NCBI RefSeq assembly: GCF_000264905.1
Contig: NW_006763154.1
Coordinates: 329,482-393,481, forward strand
DNA from: Stereum hirsutum FP-91666 SS1
Lineage: Eukaryota; Basidiomycota; Agaricomycetes; Russulales; Stereaceae
Direction: 5' to 3'
Length of the DNA stretch: 64,000 nt
In this document: piece by piece, positions 46,401-58,149 of the stretch
Position numbering within the stretch: position 1 is the first letter of the stretch
Layout: each line of letters starts with the position of its first letter
Position numbers and translations under genes: made by a program
Notes under the pieces: generated by a model
What the model saw: the letters and a program-made list of their open reading frames with translations, nothing else
The model's database searches: none
Told to the model about the DNA's origin: nothing

Positions 46401-46794
46401 AACGGTTTATTCTGCATCTGATGTATTGCGAATCTCCTTACGATGGAATGCAGGTCCTCGTAATGCTCATCATAATCCCCTTCCCCCTCTTCTTCGCCCA
46501 AACAATCTATGGAGTCCGCGGTCTCTCCGCTTGGGTCGTCATCGGCATCATCTGGTGTTTCATCTCTGCGTTCTCAGTAGTTATGTATCCTCTGTGGGAG
46601 AGCAGGGAAGCATTGGGTCAGATCTCCAGGGGGATTATCAAGGTGCGTTTTTTGCCCAGTGTTTCTTCGTCTAGCTTTTAGAGAGAGTCAAAAGTCAACA
46701 CGGTGTGAGGTTCGTAACTGACACACTCTGTGAACAGGACGTGTTCTCGAAGGGAAGTGGGAAGTATGTCGCGCCGGAAACTTCGGCTGCATGA
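43413..46794 (+). CDS. DUR3: Urea active transporter, DUR3 type (solute:sodium symporter family)
   Basis: 21 exons: 43413-43464, 43538-43543, 43591-43772, 43829-43864, 43924-43944, 44003-44038, 44095-44198, 44253-44340, 44402-44425, 44480-44532, 44588-44896, 44954-44987, 45058-45273, 45354-45410, 45477-45542, 45606-45617, 45680-45863, 45936-46012, 46077-46349, 46454-46642, 46738-46794. All phases close, giving 691 residues, the size of fungal Dur3. Diagnostic stretches are PGLIASGIVSAWTWAATLL, YKYGISGPWWYGAGATVQ, NIIVSSMLILGGSATVTDL, VVVGGMRATLLCDY, NVIGNFATVFQDQAYWQRAI, FLAVTSAASAELIAVSS and YINPHATE. About 15 membrane segments are expected. A charged loop of about 60 residues (NTVNDSPLPEDEKRDRANT) precedes the last helices. 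It imports urea, and often polyamines, at the plasma membrane driven by ion symport. GATA-type sites upstream fit nitrogen control. It carries 6-nt and 12-nt micro-exons. Confidence 0.93.
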
Positions 46795-47148
46795 TGATGA
46801 TTATGTTGATGATTCACTACGTTGAGTATGAGGCCGGATATAGTGTATAAATAGAATGACTGATCTGCCTCACAAATGAACGACACTCGTACTGGTCCTG
46901 ATCAGGAGAGCTAGATTGTAGGTACCTCCACAGGAGGCGAGGCCTGAGCTTGATAGGAATGAATACCCGTACTGCTACATAGCGGTCCAAAAATACACTG
47001 TAGTAACTAATGGCTGTTATATGCATATGGTTACAACTTGAGACGTGCGTTCGTGCCACTGTGGCCCAATACACATGGAGTTGCTCGGCATCTGCCGTCG
47101 GACATGGTGTCCAAATTCCTCTCGCTTGTTTCTCGCCTTCGCTCTTTA

Positions 47149-48276
47149 CAGCGCTTTCAGAAAGTATGCGGAATCGCGCGTTTCGCGATTTCGCCTCAGC
47201 CACAGGCCAGCCGGCGGCGCGTGTCCCGGCTGGGGCATCTCCCGGGTCCGGCAGTGGCGAGCGAGCGGCCTCGTCATGTGGCCCACACCCCATGCTGGCT
47301 AACTGGGCTGCTATTCAGATTTTTTACTACATGTATCAAGCATAACATGACTCTCAAATATGTTCTTGGTGTTATGGGATACAGAGGAGGTGACTCTTTG
47401 GGGAAATGACCAGTGACAATATATAATGGATGGTGTCAGGCAAGTTTGTGTTCTTTCGAAGTCTTACTGGCGACTCGAGAGCCCCTGAACTCGCCAAAAG
47501 ATATCCCGCATAAAGAATAAATGTACGCGACTGCGTTTACTCACTGGAGTCACTTCATTGTCTCAACTGTGTGCTCATGGATGCATATTTGCNNNNNNNN
47601 NNNNNNNNNNNNNNNNNNNNNNNNNNNNNNNNNNNNNNNNNNNNNNNNNNNNNNNNNNNNNNNNNNNNNNNNNNNNNNNNNNNNNNNNNNNNNNNNNNNN
47701 NNNNNNNNNNNNNNNNNNNNNNNNNNNNNNNNNNNNNNNNNNNNNNNNNNNNNNNNNNNNNNNNNNNNAGGCCAGCCGGCGGCGCGTGTCCCGGCTGGGG
47801 CATCTCCCGGGTCCGGCAGTGGCGAGCGAGCGGCCTCGTCATGTGGCCCACACCCCATGCTGGCTAACTGGGCTGCTATTCAGATTTTTTACTACATGTA
47901 TCAAGCATAACATGACTCTCAAATATGTTCTTGGTGTTATGGGATACAGAGGAGGTGACTCTTTGGGGAAATGACCAGTGACAATATATAATGGATGGTG
48001 TCAGGCAAGTTTGTGTTCTTTCGAAGTCTTACTGGCGACTCGAGAGCCCCTGAACTCGCCAAAAGATATCCCGCATAAAGAATAAATGTACGCGACTGCG
48101 TTTACTCACTGGAGTCACTTCATTGTCTCAACTGTGTGCTCATGGATGCATATTTGCAGTTGGGCCACAGTCGCGATGGCCCGGAGAGAGCCGTGCCGAA
48201 GCTCGCTCCGTCGGCTGGCCTGTGGCTGGAGCGAATTCGCGAAGTTTACGATTCCGCATAATTTCTGAAAGCGCTG
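47149..48276 (+). mobile_element. Non-autonomous TIR transposon (MITE-like), interrupted by an assembly gap
   Basis: The left end at 47149 is CAGCGCTTTCAGAAAGTATG and the right end at 48276 is its inverse (CAGCGCTTTCAGAAATTATG on the minus strand). The imperfect terminal inverted repeats extend about 65 bp. TA flanks both ends (47147-47148 and 48277-48278), as expected for a TA target-site duplication of Tc1/mariner-type elements. 47204-47592 and 47769-48157 are the same 389 bases on either side of the N gap. Removing one gives a 563-bp element, matching the copy at 63450. It has no transposase ORF. Confidence 0.8.
47593..47768. other. Assembly gap, 176 N, probably spurious
   Basis: Both sides of the gap carry the same 389-base sequence, so two contigs probably overlap here and were not merged. 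Confidence 0.85.
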
Positions 48277-48278
48277 TA

Positions 48279-48935
48279 ATTGTGTACCCACAAAGACCGT
48301 ATCCACAAGGACGTTTGTTCGACTGTCGACACCAGTATGAGTTTACCTGTGTATCTCTTGTTCTACACCATTGTTATCACTCGAAGCTCTGACTACGGCC
48401 GCAATAGAGTCGCCCAGTTCGCCAGCGCCTGCCAGTGAGGGAGATTGACTTACACTCAGGCAGGCTGCTCACATCGAATTATCCAGGCTTTTCGAACGTT
48501 GATCCAGTTCTCGAAGCATTCTTCTCGGGTTGACCTAGACCGTCATCTAGTACACTGAACTTGAGAGACGAATGTTTCCGCTTGCACCCGCGTTCTTCCG
48601 ACGCTCCATTCTGGGAAGACTGTTGTTCTCGTGTTCATGATGGATGACGACAGGGAACAACAGCGGGTTCGTCCCATGTCCAGCACAGGGGCGGAGCCTG
48701 CTGACGCTCATCCTCAGCCGAGCCCCTGCGCCCCTATATAAGAGTCCAACTTTGAACTGGCAACATTCCCACCATCTATTTCCCGACAACCACTCCTAAC
48801 GCTACACCGCGCTCCCACTGCCATATCAGTTGTTTAGGTCTAACAGTTCTGGAGTTTTATTCTTAGTGAGTTCTACCATGTCCCATTTGAGACTTTCGCG
48901 CTCACCAGAGCGCGAACAGTCTGAACTTGTCGCCA
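48279..48935. other. Intergenic and promoter of the F-box gene
   Basis: Contains a TATA-like TATATAAG at 48735-48742, about 200 bases before the ATG. A short overlapping frame from ATG 48878 could act as an upstream ORF. No other gene is seen. Confidence 0.5.
48735..48742 (+). promoter_or_regulatory. TATA box of the F-box gene
   Basis: TATATAAG in a GC-rich context. Confidence 0.5.
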
Positions 48936-50651
48936 ATGCCCATACAATCTCCTCGTCCACAGACGCCCCTGTCCTCACGAGTCGCACCTCCCAAGGTCAT
49001 CTCTGGAGGCTCCCATGGACCTCCTCCCCAACTCTCTTCCGAGATTCTTCTTCGAATATTCAAAGCCCTCGGTATCTTCGACGTTCCTATCCATGACACC
49101 CAATTCCTCGACCTCGTCCGTGCGGACGATTCCGACCTCGCGCTTTCCATGTCGGTGACTGGAGACGGGCGCAGCGCCTATCGTCTGAATGCCTTCCGTA
49201 CGCTCGCGTGCGTTTGCAAAGGGTGGACAGAGCCGGCTAGGACTGCCTTCTGGAGTGCAGTTGATGTTTCCCAGGATGGGATGGTGGGCTTGTTGAAGGC
49301 GATGGAGGATTCAGGATCGAAGTCGAAGGTAGCGGCGATCAAACATTTCAGCATCTCGATGCACAAGAACCTCAACAAGGCCCAGAAGCAACCAGTCAGT
49401 GCGGACGACATCCGGTTCCTCCTACCCAGTATCCTCTTCAGACTCCCCCGCCGTCTCCGATCATTCCAAGTCTTATGCTCCGACGATAACGATCTCGGTC
49501 TCGCCGTATACGAAACAATCGTTAGCGCCCACGTTTCTTCCACTGCCCAATCACCCGCCTCGCTCTGGACCATCGATGCTGACAAGGTCGATATCCGCGC
49601 GCGAGGTCACGGGCACCCGTTGAGACTGTTCCTTCGCCATTTCACTAACGTTAAGGACCTGACGCTCAGCGCTGGCTGGCGTGACCATCGTCCTTCCGTC
49701 ATCTCTTCTCCTACCCTTTCCCCAACGCTTTCACCAAGACTCCTACCCAAGCTCGACACCGCTTCGGCCACGAACGGTAGTATACGCGCACCGCCCTTCC
49801 TTTCCGCATTCGACGGCCTTGACCTTCAGAGCCTCTCCATCATTCTCGACTGCAGCACGCCCACAAACGTCACAAACGAGCCAGACGCCATGGATCTCGA
49901 CGAGGAATCGTATTCAGGCCATATCCCTAGCGTCGCCCAACACCTCGCACTCGAGCTCCGTAACTCGGAAGCTTGTGCCAACTTACGTTCCCTCCACATC
50001 ACCATGGACAACTGGCACGATAACATCTCCCCCGAGGACAGCGTGCGCGCGTTCTCTCACCTGCTCTCCATCGGTGGCGAGAGTAGAGTCGGAGTCCAGG
50101 AGCTGACACTCGAAACGGATTGCGACAAGGAAACCTGCCCGAGGAGCGAAGAGTCGTCTCAACGCGTCAAGTCCCTCTGCGAGACGATATTCACGCACCC
50201 ATTCACGTCATCTTCATCGTCCTCCACCTCACCATACGACGCACCACTTCCACCCATCATAACTCCCTACCCCAACCTTACCCACCTTCGCCTTACCGAA
50301 TTCGGTCTCTCACCCCTCTCCCTCCCTCTTCTCATCCACACCCTCGACTGTTCGCCTACCCTTCAATCCCTGGACCTCACCACTATCGACGACCGGGAGG
50401 ACGAAGCTCTGGCTGTGGGGCATTGTTTGAGACTGGAGAGGTTGATGCTGAATTTGAGGGAGGTGAGGGTTCGGTTTGGAAGAGTGCCCAGAGGGATCGG
50501 AGAGGAAACTAGTGAGAGTGAACTGGATGGTCAGGTCGAAGCTGGCGGGTGGGTAGGGCTGGACTTGAGAGAGTCGTGGGGTGAGGTTGAGATGGTCGGG
50601 GCGACGAGAGGGGGGATCAATGTGAAGATTGTCTGGCCAGAGGAGGCATGA
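48936..50651 (+). CDS. F-box protein (mushroom type)
   Basis: A single-exon frame of 571 residues. The ATG at 48936 is the first in frame after an upstream stop. A Pro-rich start leads into an F-box-like motif at about residues 30-100 (PPQLSSEILLRIFKAL, then LACVCKGWTEPARTAFWSAV), where the usual LP..IL..IF and C..W hallmarks can be seen. The rest has Leu-rich alternating segments (LRSFQVLCSDDNDLGL, LRSLHITMDNWHDN, NLTHLRLTEFGLSPLSLPL, TLQSLDLTTIDD) resembling irregular leucine-rich repeats. Such proteins are substrate adaptors of SCF ubiquitin ligases; mushroom genomes carry hundreds of this kind. The substrate is unknown. A TATA-like box is upstream. Confidence 0.8.
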   Translation: MPIQSPRPQTPLSSRVAPPKVISGGSHGPPPQLSSEILLRIFKALGIFDVPIHDTQFLDLVRADDSDLALSMSVTGDGRSAYRLNAFRTLACVCKGWTEPARTAFWSAVDVSQDGMVGLLKAMEDSGSKSKVAAIKHFSISMHKNLNKAQKQPVSADDIRFLLPSILFRLPRRLRSFQVLCSDDNDLGLAVYETIVSAHVSSTAQSPASLWTIDADKVDIRARGHGHPLRLFLRHFTNVKDLTLSAGWRDHRPSVISSPTLSPTLSPRLLPKLDTASATNGSIRAPPFLSAFDGLDLQSLSIILDCSTPTNVTNEPDAMDLDEESYSGHIPSVAQHLALELRNSEACANLRSLHITMDNWHDNISPEDSVRAFSHLLSIGGESRVGVQELTLETDCDKETCPRSEESSQRVKSLCETIFTHPFTSSSSSSTSPYDAPLPPIITPYPNLTHLRLTEFGLSPLSLPLLIHTLDCSPTLQSLDLTTIDDREDEALAVGHCLRLERLMLNLREVRVRFGRVPRGIGEETSESELDGQVEAGGWVGLDLRESWGEVEMVGATRGGINVKIVWPEEA

Positions 50652-51658
50652 TTTTCGTGGCTGCTCGAGTCTTTGGGTGCGACGTTTATTCAGGCTGTTG
50701 CCGTGGTGAATTTGGATTCGTGTACGATGGTCTAGGGTAGCGTCTTCGTAGGCTTTGTCGTTTGTTGCTGTAAGTTATCAACTGCAGAAGAAGTCCTCGA
50801 TTGTATGTACGATGTCCGATTTGCTTAATGCTCGAGAAACGATGACTATTAGGACCGTATTGCATTTGTATCTAGTATTCGAATATCAGCCGCTGTAGTT
50901 TTCTTCTTTCCGGATCCGTTCGCTGCCGTGACTCCTTTCTCCTTACTGTCCCAAACAGTAATTTGTTCAAAAGGACCCCATGGTCTCAACGGCAGCCTGT
51001 TGGCTTTAAGGACGGTAGGCCACACTCAATCAGGAGCAGAGTTTCTCATCGGTGTCGATGCACTCCGCAGCGAGCTGTATGAACGTTCAGCTCTCTGGTA
51101 CGCGCATAGCGTGAGGTAGCTCTAGGTCAGGACGATGTACAAAACGATGTTGAGATTGCGCGTAAGTATTCAGAGCAGACGAGGCGGAGCCATAACTTGT
51201 AAGTAGCAGGAGACAACGAGACACTATGCGACTATGGACACAGACGTAAGCAAGGAAAGATGAGGCATAGTACTTTGAGACTTGAGGAGACTTGAGGAGA
51301 TCCGAGACGAGTACAGAATGGACGAATGGGTGGGTCTGGCTAGTGACTACAGACATTGTACAGAACAATGGGGGGAGTAGTACAGTAGCTATGACAAAAG
51401 TCGCTATGAGCGTCCGTGAGTGGTAGGGTTCAACGGTCGAGTAAGTGGATAAAAATACGGTTAAGTTGTAAGAGACAAAGGGAAAAAAGACAATAAATAA
51501 GATTGATGGTGGAAAACGAAGCATAACGGAGAGAGAGAAAACACGAGACATTGGGGAGAGGTGGGGCGGAGAGGAAGTCGTTCACCGGCAGGGGATCCAA
51601 CACATTGAAATGGAACGACCGGCCGAAGGAATACCAGTGCCCATTTCGTATCTCCTAC
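50652..51658. other. Intergenic, converging 3' ends
   Basis: Between the F-box gene (+) and the zinc-finger gene (-). No gene is seen. Confidence 0.6.
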
Positions 51659-53407
51659 CTACTTCACCCTCCTGCGCTTGTTACCACCACCCGAGGTTTG
51701 CGCGACGAAGTGACTAGTGGCGGTGGAGGCGGAGGGGATGGAGGAAGGGCCGGCGATGGAGGAAGGGCCGGGTTGGGATGTGGACGACGAGGCTTGGGCG
51801 GGGAGGACAGGGGAAGAAGGGACGACAGGAAGGTTTTCCTCGGCCGTGATGATATCGAGCTCGACGAGCTTGGCGTGTAACTCCTCCAAGGTAGTAGCCC
51901 CTTCTCGAGTGAAGGAACACTGCTTTCGGAGGTGGCCAATACAGCGGGCAGGTTGCCCACGCTCATTTCTCCACTCCCTGCAGAGCTGACAGTAAACGGA
52001 GCCGCTGACATGGCTCTCTATGTGGCGGGCTAATGACTCCAGCTTGATGCTCCTGCGACAGTGGTCACCCCACTGGCAAGTGACCCTCACAGGCACCGCA
52101 CCATTAATGGCAGACCCGACGCTGTGCTGCTCCTTGAGGTGCTTATACGCACCCGACTTCTCCGTGTAGATGTCATGACGGCTGTGTCCACCGGTAGACA
52201 GATCCCATTGGCAGGGAATTTCGGTTGCATAATCCGGGTCAAGGTCGAATAAATCTGACCCGACCCTAAACCGTGGTTTTACGGCCTCTAAGGCAAACAA
52301 GATCCTGAGGGTGAGGGGATCGTCTTCAGATACCGAAGCAGGAGCGTTAGATCTAGCCGCCCTCTTTCGGCGCAGGGTGCGATGCCGGCGGGAGACATTG
52401 TTCGCAGAGGGAGAGTGACCCTCCAACGCTGGTGAGAGTAGGGTGGATGAGGATGGATGAGGAGTGGGATCGATGGGTGTGTTGTCTACGGTCGGTAGGG
52501 AGGCTGGAGCGTGTAGGAGAGGTGTCTTGGCGGTGTCCGGAACGGGGTCTCTGTTCTGACTGATCTCCTCGAAAAATTCGCTGTAAGACCTCTTGCCGAA
52601 AGTGAACCCAGTCGTCGGTACAGGAGGCCGAGAGACTGCCGTCGAGGGAGGGATCGTGTCTTGCCGATCGATCCGTCGGCGTGCGGGTGAATTGGAGGTG
52701 GAGGATGGTGGAGGGAGGATGTTCTCTTTCGTGCTCGACGACGGTGGGTGGCTAGATGAGAAAGTAGGCTCAACTGTCAAACTGTGATCACGAACGAAAA
52801 GGGGAAGAACGCACTTTTTGGTGGGTGTCCCTTGCCCTCCTTTGACAACATCGTCTGTGTCGTCCGTCATCGTCGCCGTCCTAAAAAGCATCACATCAGC
52901 GTCTGACACAACCATGAAAGCCAAAGGTGGGGATGCATACAGCGTCGATCCTTCTTGTTGGTTCGAGATGGCGATGGAGAGTGTGTTTGAAATGGCGTTG
53001 GAGGGTGTGTTCGAGATGGTGGTGGAGGCTGTGTTCGAGATGGTGGTGGAGGGTGTGTTAGAGATGGCGGTGGACACAGGGTTCGAGATGGGGATGGAGG
53101 GTGGGCTGGAATGAGGTCTACGCGTGAGTCAACTGAGGGAGGGCAAAGAGATGGACAACGATAACGCACACAACGGATGGCCCGGGGATGGAGGAATTGC
53201 TCGCAGTGGCTTCCGCCTGGGGGGGCTCTTGTGGACTGATGGAGGACGGTATTAGTAATAATCGCACGACATCAAGCAGATCTAGACGTACGAATCAGGA
53301 GCCTCCTCGTCTTCCTCTGATACTAACCAGAAACCCCAGTCCACGGGGTCATCGGTAACTGCTGTAGGGGCGCGGGCAGTGTTCGGGTGAGTGGTGATGG
53401 AGAACAT
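51659..53407 (-). CDS. Zinc-finger protein (C2H2-like), paralogue of the gene at 36.8-38.3 kb
   Basis: Exons are 53407-53292, 53235-53170 and 53117-51659, giving up to 546 residues. Short introns inside the last exon cannot be excluded near 52.8-52.9 kb (GTTGTG to TTTTTAG; GTGCGT to CACAG). The N terminus is acidic (DWGFWLVSEEDEEAP), then holds six ISNT(P/A/L)S(T/N)(T/A) repeats. A GFTFGKRSYSEFFEEISQN segment corresponds to the FTFPNPPSSGGKREF segment of the paralogue. The C-terminal Cys/His clusters are CQWDLSTGGHSRHD with HLKEQH, CQWGDHCRRSIKLESLARH with IESH, and CQLCREWRNERGQPARC with HLRKQC. A Ser/Pro-rich tail ends NKRRRVK, a likely nuclear signal. A TATA box lies about 100 bases upstream. 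Confidence 0.72.
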
Positions 53408-53505
53408 GTTATGAAAAAGGGAGAGGTAGGAGATGGAGGGGCGCAGAGGAGGAAGGATGTGGAGGGAACGTGAAGGCTGGAGGTCAACCCGAGCTGAGTC
53501 CTGCG

Positions 53506-53513
53506 CTTTTATA
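53506..53513 (-). promoter_or_regulatory. TATA box of the zinc-finger gene
   Basis: TATAAAAG on the minus strand, about 100 bases before the ATG at 53407. Confidence 0.6.
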
Positions 53514-56500
53514 TCGTGACGGGCCCGGCCTATCGATGCTAGTGTAAGCGATTTTTCGTCCACGTTACGTAGCGTTATCAGCAGGATCATGCTGCTTCAG
53601 GGAATGGGCCTCAAAGGCCCGTCCCGAAACGAACAGCAAGCGCCCCGCGCGTTGGCGTGTAGACTGCACGTGATCGCGTCTTGGTTTCCTTCGTCGACCG
53701 TCGTTACTACGCCCCAGAAAACACGCCCTCACCGGCACGCAGGATAAAATTGCTGGCGAGTCCGAGGGTGCCGCTTGCTAACACATTGGGACGCGACTTC
53801 AGAGACGTCCTCGGTGCGGCCGCGCAGTCGACCAAAAATTTCCTTTTTCGTCGAACCAAAAGGTGCCATCGGTGGTTCCACCTTCTCGAACAATCACTCA
53901 TGCGTCGGTATGAGTCGGGAAAGCATGCGGCCTGTCTGGCACGGCACGGACGATGACGACGGCCACATAGATACCGTCCGTGGGTATTTCCTGCGTATCG
54001 ATTTAATTTCGCTCTGAAATGACTCGCGGAACTTACGCACCTATGGCAGTAGCAGGTTGGCACCAACGGATTGTGTATCACGAAATGGCCGCGGCCATCA
54101 TCGACAACGCTAGGGCCACAGCCCACCGTGGGCCTTGCCACTCACATCTGCCGGTGCACCTCTCTTGTGACGTCTCTCCCGACGACCTTTTTTGATGCCT
54201 CAAACAAGACCTCAACGTAGTCCATACTGTCAATGCAGCTACCTAGAGGTCTAGCGGCGACCGCGATGGGCGTATTAGGATCAACTTGCAGGCGGCTAAT
54301 GTCGGTAAGCCACGATATCTTTGACTCATGACACAATATAAGTCTGGACCGTCGGAGAGCATGATCAGTGGCGACGAATCGGATGCATGGAAATAGAGCA
54401 AAAACTTGAGGATTAATGAGGCGTGTGGCCCAATATTTTGTCGGTTTTCCGAATTCTAATCGACCACGACCATGGAATGCTCCAGTAAAGTGCACTTGTA
54501 TTCTTTACAGTCTATACATGCACGCTGTTGACTTGCAGGAAGCATCAACATCGAGTGTATACGAGAAGATAGGCGAAGACCTCCCACCACGGACTATCCT
54601 ACTCCTCGCCGAGCTCCTGCCTCTCGCGACTCTGGACCTCCTCCTACGTTCTTCGACTTCTTCTCAGCAAACTCACCTTCCCTCACAACGTCAACGATAG
54701 TCCTCCGACCCTGCTCCGCCCGCACTTAGCCACTGGCCTTTTCTCCTCTTATACTGTCGGATTCTCATCAGCGGCATCCACGATCTCTGTCTACACGCCT
54801 CCATCCACATGTCCTTCCCTCTCCTCTTCTCCTGGCCGCCGCCAGCCATACAGGATCCACCTTTACCCCACTTGCCATCATGCCCGACTAACGCACACGG
54901 TTCCGATCTGGCTAGTCTTACCATCATCCACTCTACAAACTCTAGTCTTTCCTCCTCCCATCCCCCTTCCTCCATTATCTCCATCCTGGATCGCGGTCGC
55001 CACGTCTACCTCTATTTCGCGTTTATCCACTCGAGAGCCGTCATTGTCGTCATTCCTGCAGAACAGATACAACTTCGAGGAGTTCGATCCAGCGCTGTCC
55101 CTTTCAGCAGCTAACTCCTCGCGCTGTCGTACAAGCTCCAGCGAAATCATCCCCCCGCGCTCCCATCTCCTCCAAAACCAACAACCCTCCTCATCGAAGA
55201 GCAAGAGCCGAGAATTTTCGGTCCCAATAATTCCAGGTCGCCTCCTCTCGTATTTGGCACCATTCCGCAAACTTTGAGCTCGAACTCTGCTCCTGTGGTC
55301 AACTTCGCTCCGGCGTAGTTCGGGATAATCGACGTCGGCGCGTCGAGCCGCTGGCGTCTCGGGTTGGAGAGTTTAAGCGGAGACTCATAGATTATGAGGA
55401 GCTGATTGTGTACTGGTGGAGAGGAGAGGAGTCTGTGGGCCAGGAACTGATGAAGAACCTTGTTTGGGTATGGAGGATGAATGTTGGCGGGACACGTCAC
55501 TATTCGGGGTGAGGAGGTCGAAGATGCGAGGGAGGGGTGTGGCATGATGCAAAATTTATGGACGCGGTGAACACGAGACCTAAGACGAGGAGAGACGGTT
55601 AGTTGGTCGTTGAGAGACGAGAGATTCAATATCGAACGCACGAGACTGGGAGCAACGATGAGGGTATATGAAACGTCGATCTCTACTCCCCATCTTTTGT
55701 GCTTGTGCCATTCATCCTCTAGAGCAACTTCTGAAGGCCCTGCTCAACCTCTACTCCATACAATCTTCTCTACTTGCTATGTCCAGCCTTATCAGATCTC
55801 TCTTCGACAGCTAGTGACGTTTCGGTGCGACCATGTCCGGCGAGAACGTGAGTGGATGCCGCGAATAATGCCAATAGAGCTTCAAACTAACAACCTGTCA
55901 GGATACAACGATATATTCGACGCGTATAGAGGCCAAAGATGATGACGAGGGTCGACCGAGGAGTGCACAAGTAAGGATGTGCGTTTCGAACCAAAAAGCG
56001 GAGATGTAAGGAGGTGAACTCGTTCACCGACGGTTACGAGCTCATATAGAATGAACTATTTTCTCTGCCTGAGACAACGCATAGTAGAAATCCCTTATGA
56101 GAAGAGTTGGATCCTGAGACGGCTGAGACAGACCAAGACTGAGGAAAAGATAGGAAAAAGATGAATAAAATCGAAGGTCCACCGTGACCGGACCGACTGC
56201 CGGCCGTGAATTCCCGGGTGTGGCAATTGTGGCACCCGCTCCCTCAGATAATTCTCACCTCCTCCAAGGAGCTCGAAACTTTTGATTGGTATACAACATA
56301 TGCATATAATGTAGCATGAAATTGATTGAGCACAGAGAAAGGACGTGCGACAGATGAGAAATCGAAAGTCGTCAAAATCCGTCCGATAGGTTCCCGCACC
56401 AACTCGACAGTTCGCCGCGTTAGAGTCGCCAGTGGCGAGCACTATGTCCTCCATAAAATCAATTCTATTTCAGAATATCATTCTCTCTGTGTGTCTGTGT

Positions 56501-57123
56501 GTGTAGAGGTCAAAGGTGGCGAGTTGAATCGGGAGAGAGTCTGGTCCAACGACTTGCCAACGACAGTAAGTTACGTCGTGCCCCATTTTGCTACATACTG
56601 TCCAAAGAGGCAGCATCGTTCGAATCAGCGTACTAGTGACCCAGCAATGACCTCTAGGTGGGTTATCTAAGGAGTGCCCACCAAGATTTCTACGGAACGT
56701 TGTCCAGCCTATCAAGGCCGGTGAATAGTAAAGATTTATGGAGCCCGAGAGGGTTCGAAGCATGCCATGCATCGCCCAGCGTGTAGCATTCGGCACCGGA
56801 AGATATCTATCTTAGTTTCGGTAAGTCAAGATATATCAGGTTTGAAGTCGTTGAGGGGAAGTGCAAGTAATCATGGGGCGGCGGCTCACCCTCGAACTCA
56901 GATTTTCAGACTCCGATGCAACCCGTACATACTCACGCCACAACGGTGACAAAAATCACCCCTTGCCACATATTCTCCACATTCTCATCCGAGCAAGTAC
57001 GCACATTTTTAATCCGTCATATGGTATGAGATCCTTAAGCACGAGTATCAGAGATCTCCAGGAAAACAAAACCCCAGCTTTGAGACAATGAAAAACCAAC
57101 GGCTCACAACTTGAACGCTCTAG
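53514..57123. other. No gene firmly supported
   Basis: About 3.6 kb. A 117-codon minus frame (54495-54142) with mixed composition, and competing plus and minus frames at 55.0-55.6 kb, could be parts of genes, but none has coherent splicing or a motif. Confidence 0.4.
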
Positions 57124-58131
57124 TAGCTCGACTCGGACTCGAACAAGACGGACAAGTCGATTATGGCCCAGAACACAGAGCAAAACATCCAACAGGTTCC
57201 GGAGTGACAAAAGAACCAGAAACCAAGGAAAAAGCTATTGATGAACTGTCACAATCAATAGCTCAACTATGAGTCGAATCGAGACCTTCCTACTGACCAA
57301 CAGGATCGAATGAATAAATGGAGAGACGCGCTACCATTACGCTACCCAGCCATGAATATAGCAGGAATACGGGGCCAAGATGGAAAAACCCAGAACCAAG
57401 CAGCCCGTAGGTGGTCCCCGAGTTTGAGACACTGTGTCCGTCAAAAGAAAGACAAAGGGAAGGGAAAGGGAAAGATAACGATAGGCTAGCAAAATATACC
57501 ATAGAACTTCGTCGTAGGCTCATAGCCAGACTCGGAGTCGAACCGAGATCTTCCTGTCAACAATTGCTTTACCTGCGGTAAGATATGTGGGCAGAGACGC
57601 GCTACCGTTGCGCTATCGAGCTGTATTTCTATATATGTCAAGATGGATAGGTTGGTCAATGCCACGACCTGGCTTGTAGAACAAAGCGACGTGCGGCCAA
57701 TTCCGAGTATAAATCACGTTACTCATCCCAGAGAACAAGAAAAGAAAGACAAAGGGAAATGGAAATGGAACAAAAAGTGCGAAACGCACATTGTCACAAG
57801 CAGTAGCTCGATTCGGAGTAGAAACGAGAACTTTCATTCTCAATCAATATAAGACAACTGGGATACGGGACTTCATTGATAGAGACGCGCTACCATGAGC
57901 TAAGCATCGAGCTATAGTTCTGTATCTCCAAACACGGATAAGGTGGTCATGCCCAGTCCAGGAAGTGGAAGAAGGAAGCTCACAGGAAGAGCCAGAGTCG
58001 TGATAGCGTATAGTGAGATGAAAGAAAGAAAAACACCACGAAATCGACGATAGCTCAACTCGGAGTCGAACCGAGAACTGTCTGTCGACCAGTAGGATCA
58101 AAGAAACAAATGGAGAGACGCGCTACCATTA
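57124..58131 (-). repeat. Left part of the tRNA-like array: five degenerate or truncated copies
   Basis: Copies lie at 57124-57143 (3' end only), 57259-57351, 57523-57622, 57804-57912 and 58051-58131 (5' part lost). All run on the minus strand. Only 57523-57622 keeps both a canonical A box (AGCGCAACGGTAGCGC) and B box (GGTTCGACTCC). Spacers share GAACAAAGCA and AAGACAAAGGGAA words with the right part of the array. Confidence 0.65.
57523..57622 (-). tRNA. tRNA-like gene, left-array copy with intact A and B boxes
   Basis: The D arm and T arm are canonical. The anticodon position reads CCA with C at position 33. The acceptor 3' strand is damaged (TCTGGCT instead of TCGAGCT). An insert of about 27 nt follows the anticodon. 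Confidence 0.45.
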
Positions 58132-58149
58132 TTACTTGGGGTCGACCGG

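Noticed and set aside
47010..47409. ORFs inside the TIR element
   Set aside because: They overlap the inverted repeats in three frames, carry no transposase motif and differ only by frame; both copies contain them because the DNA is identical.
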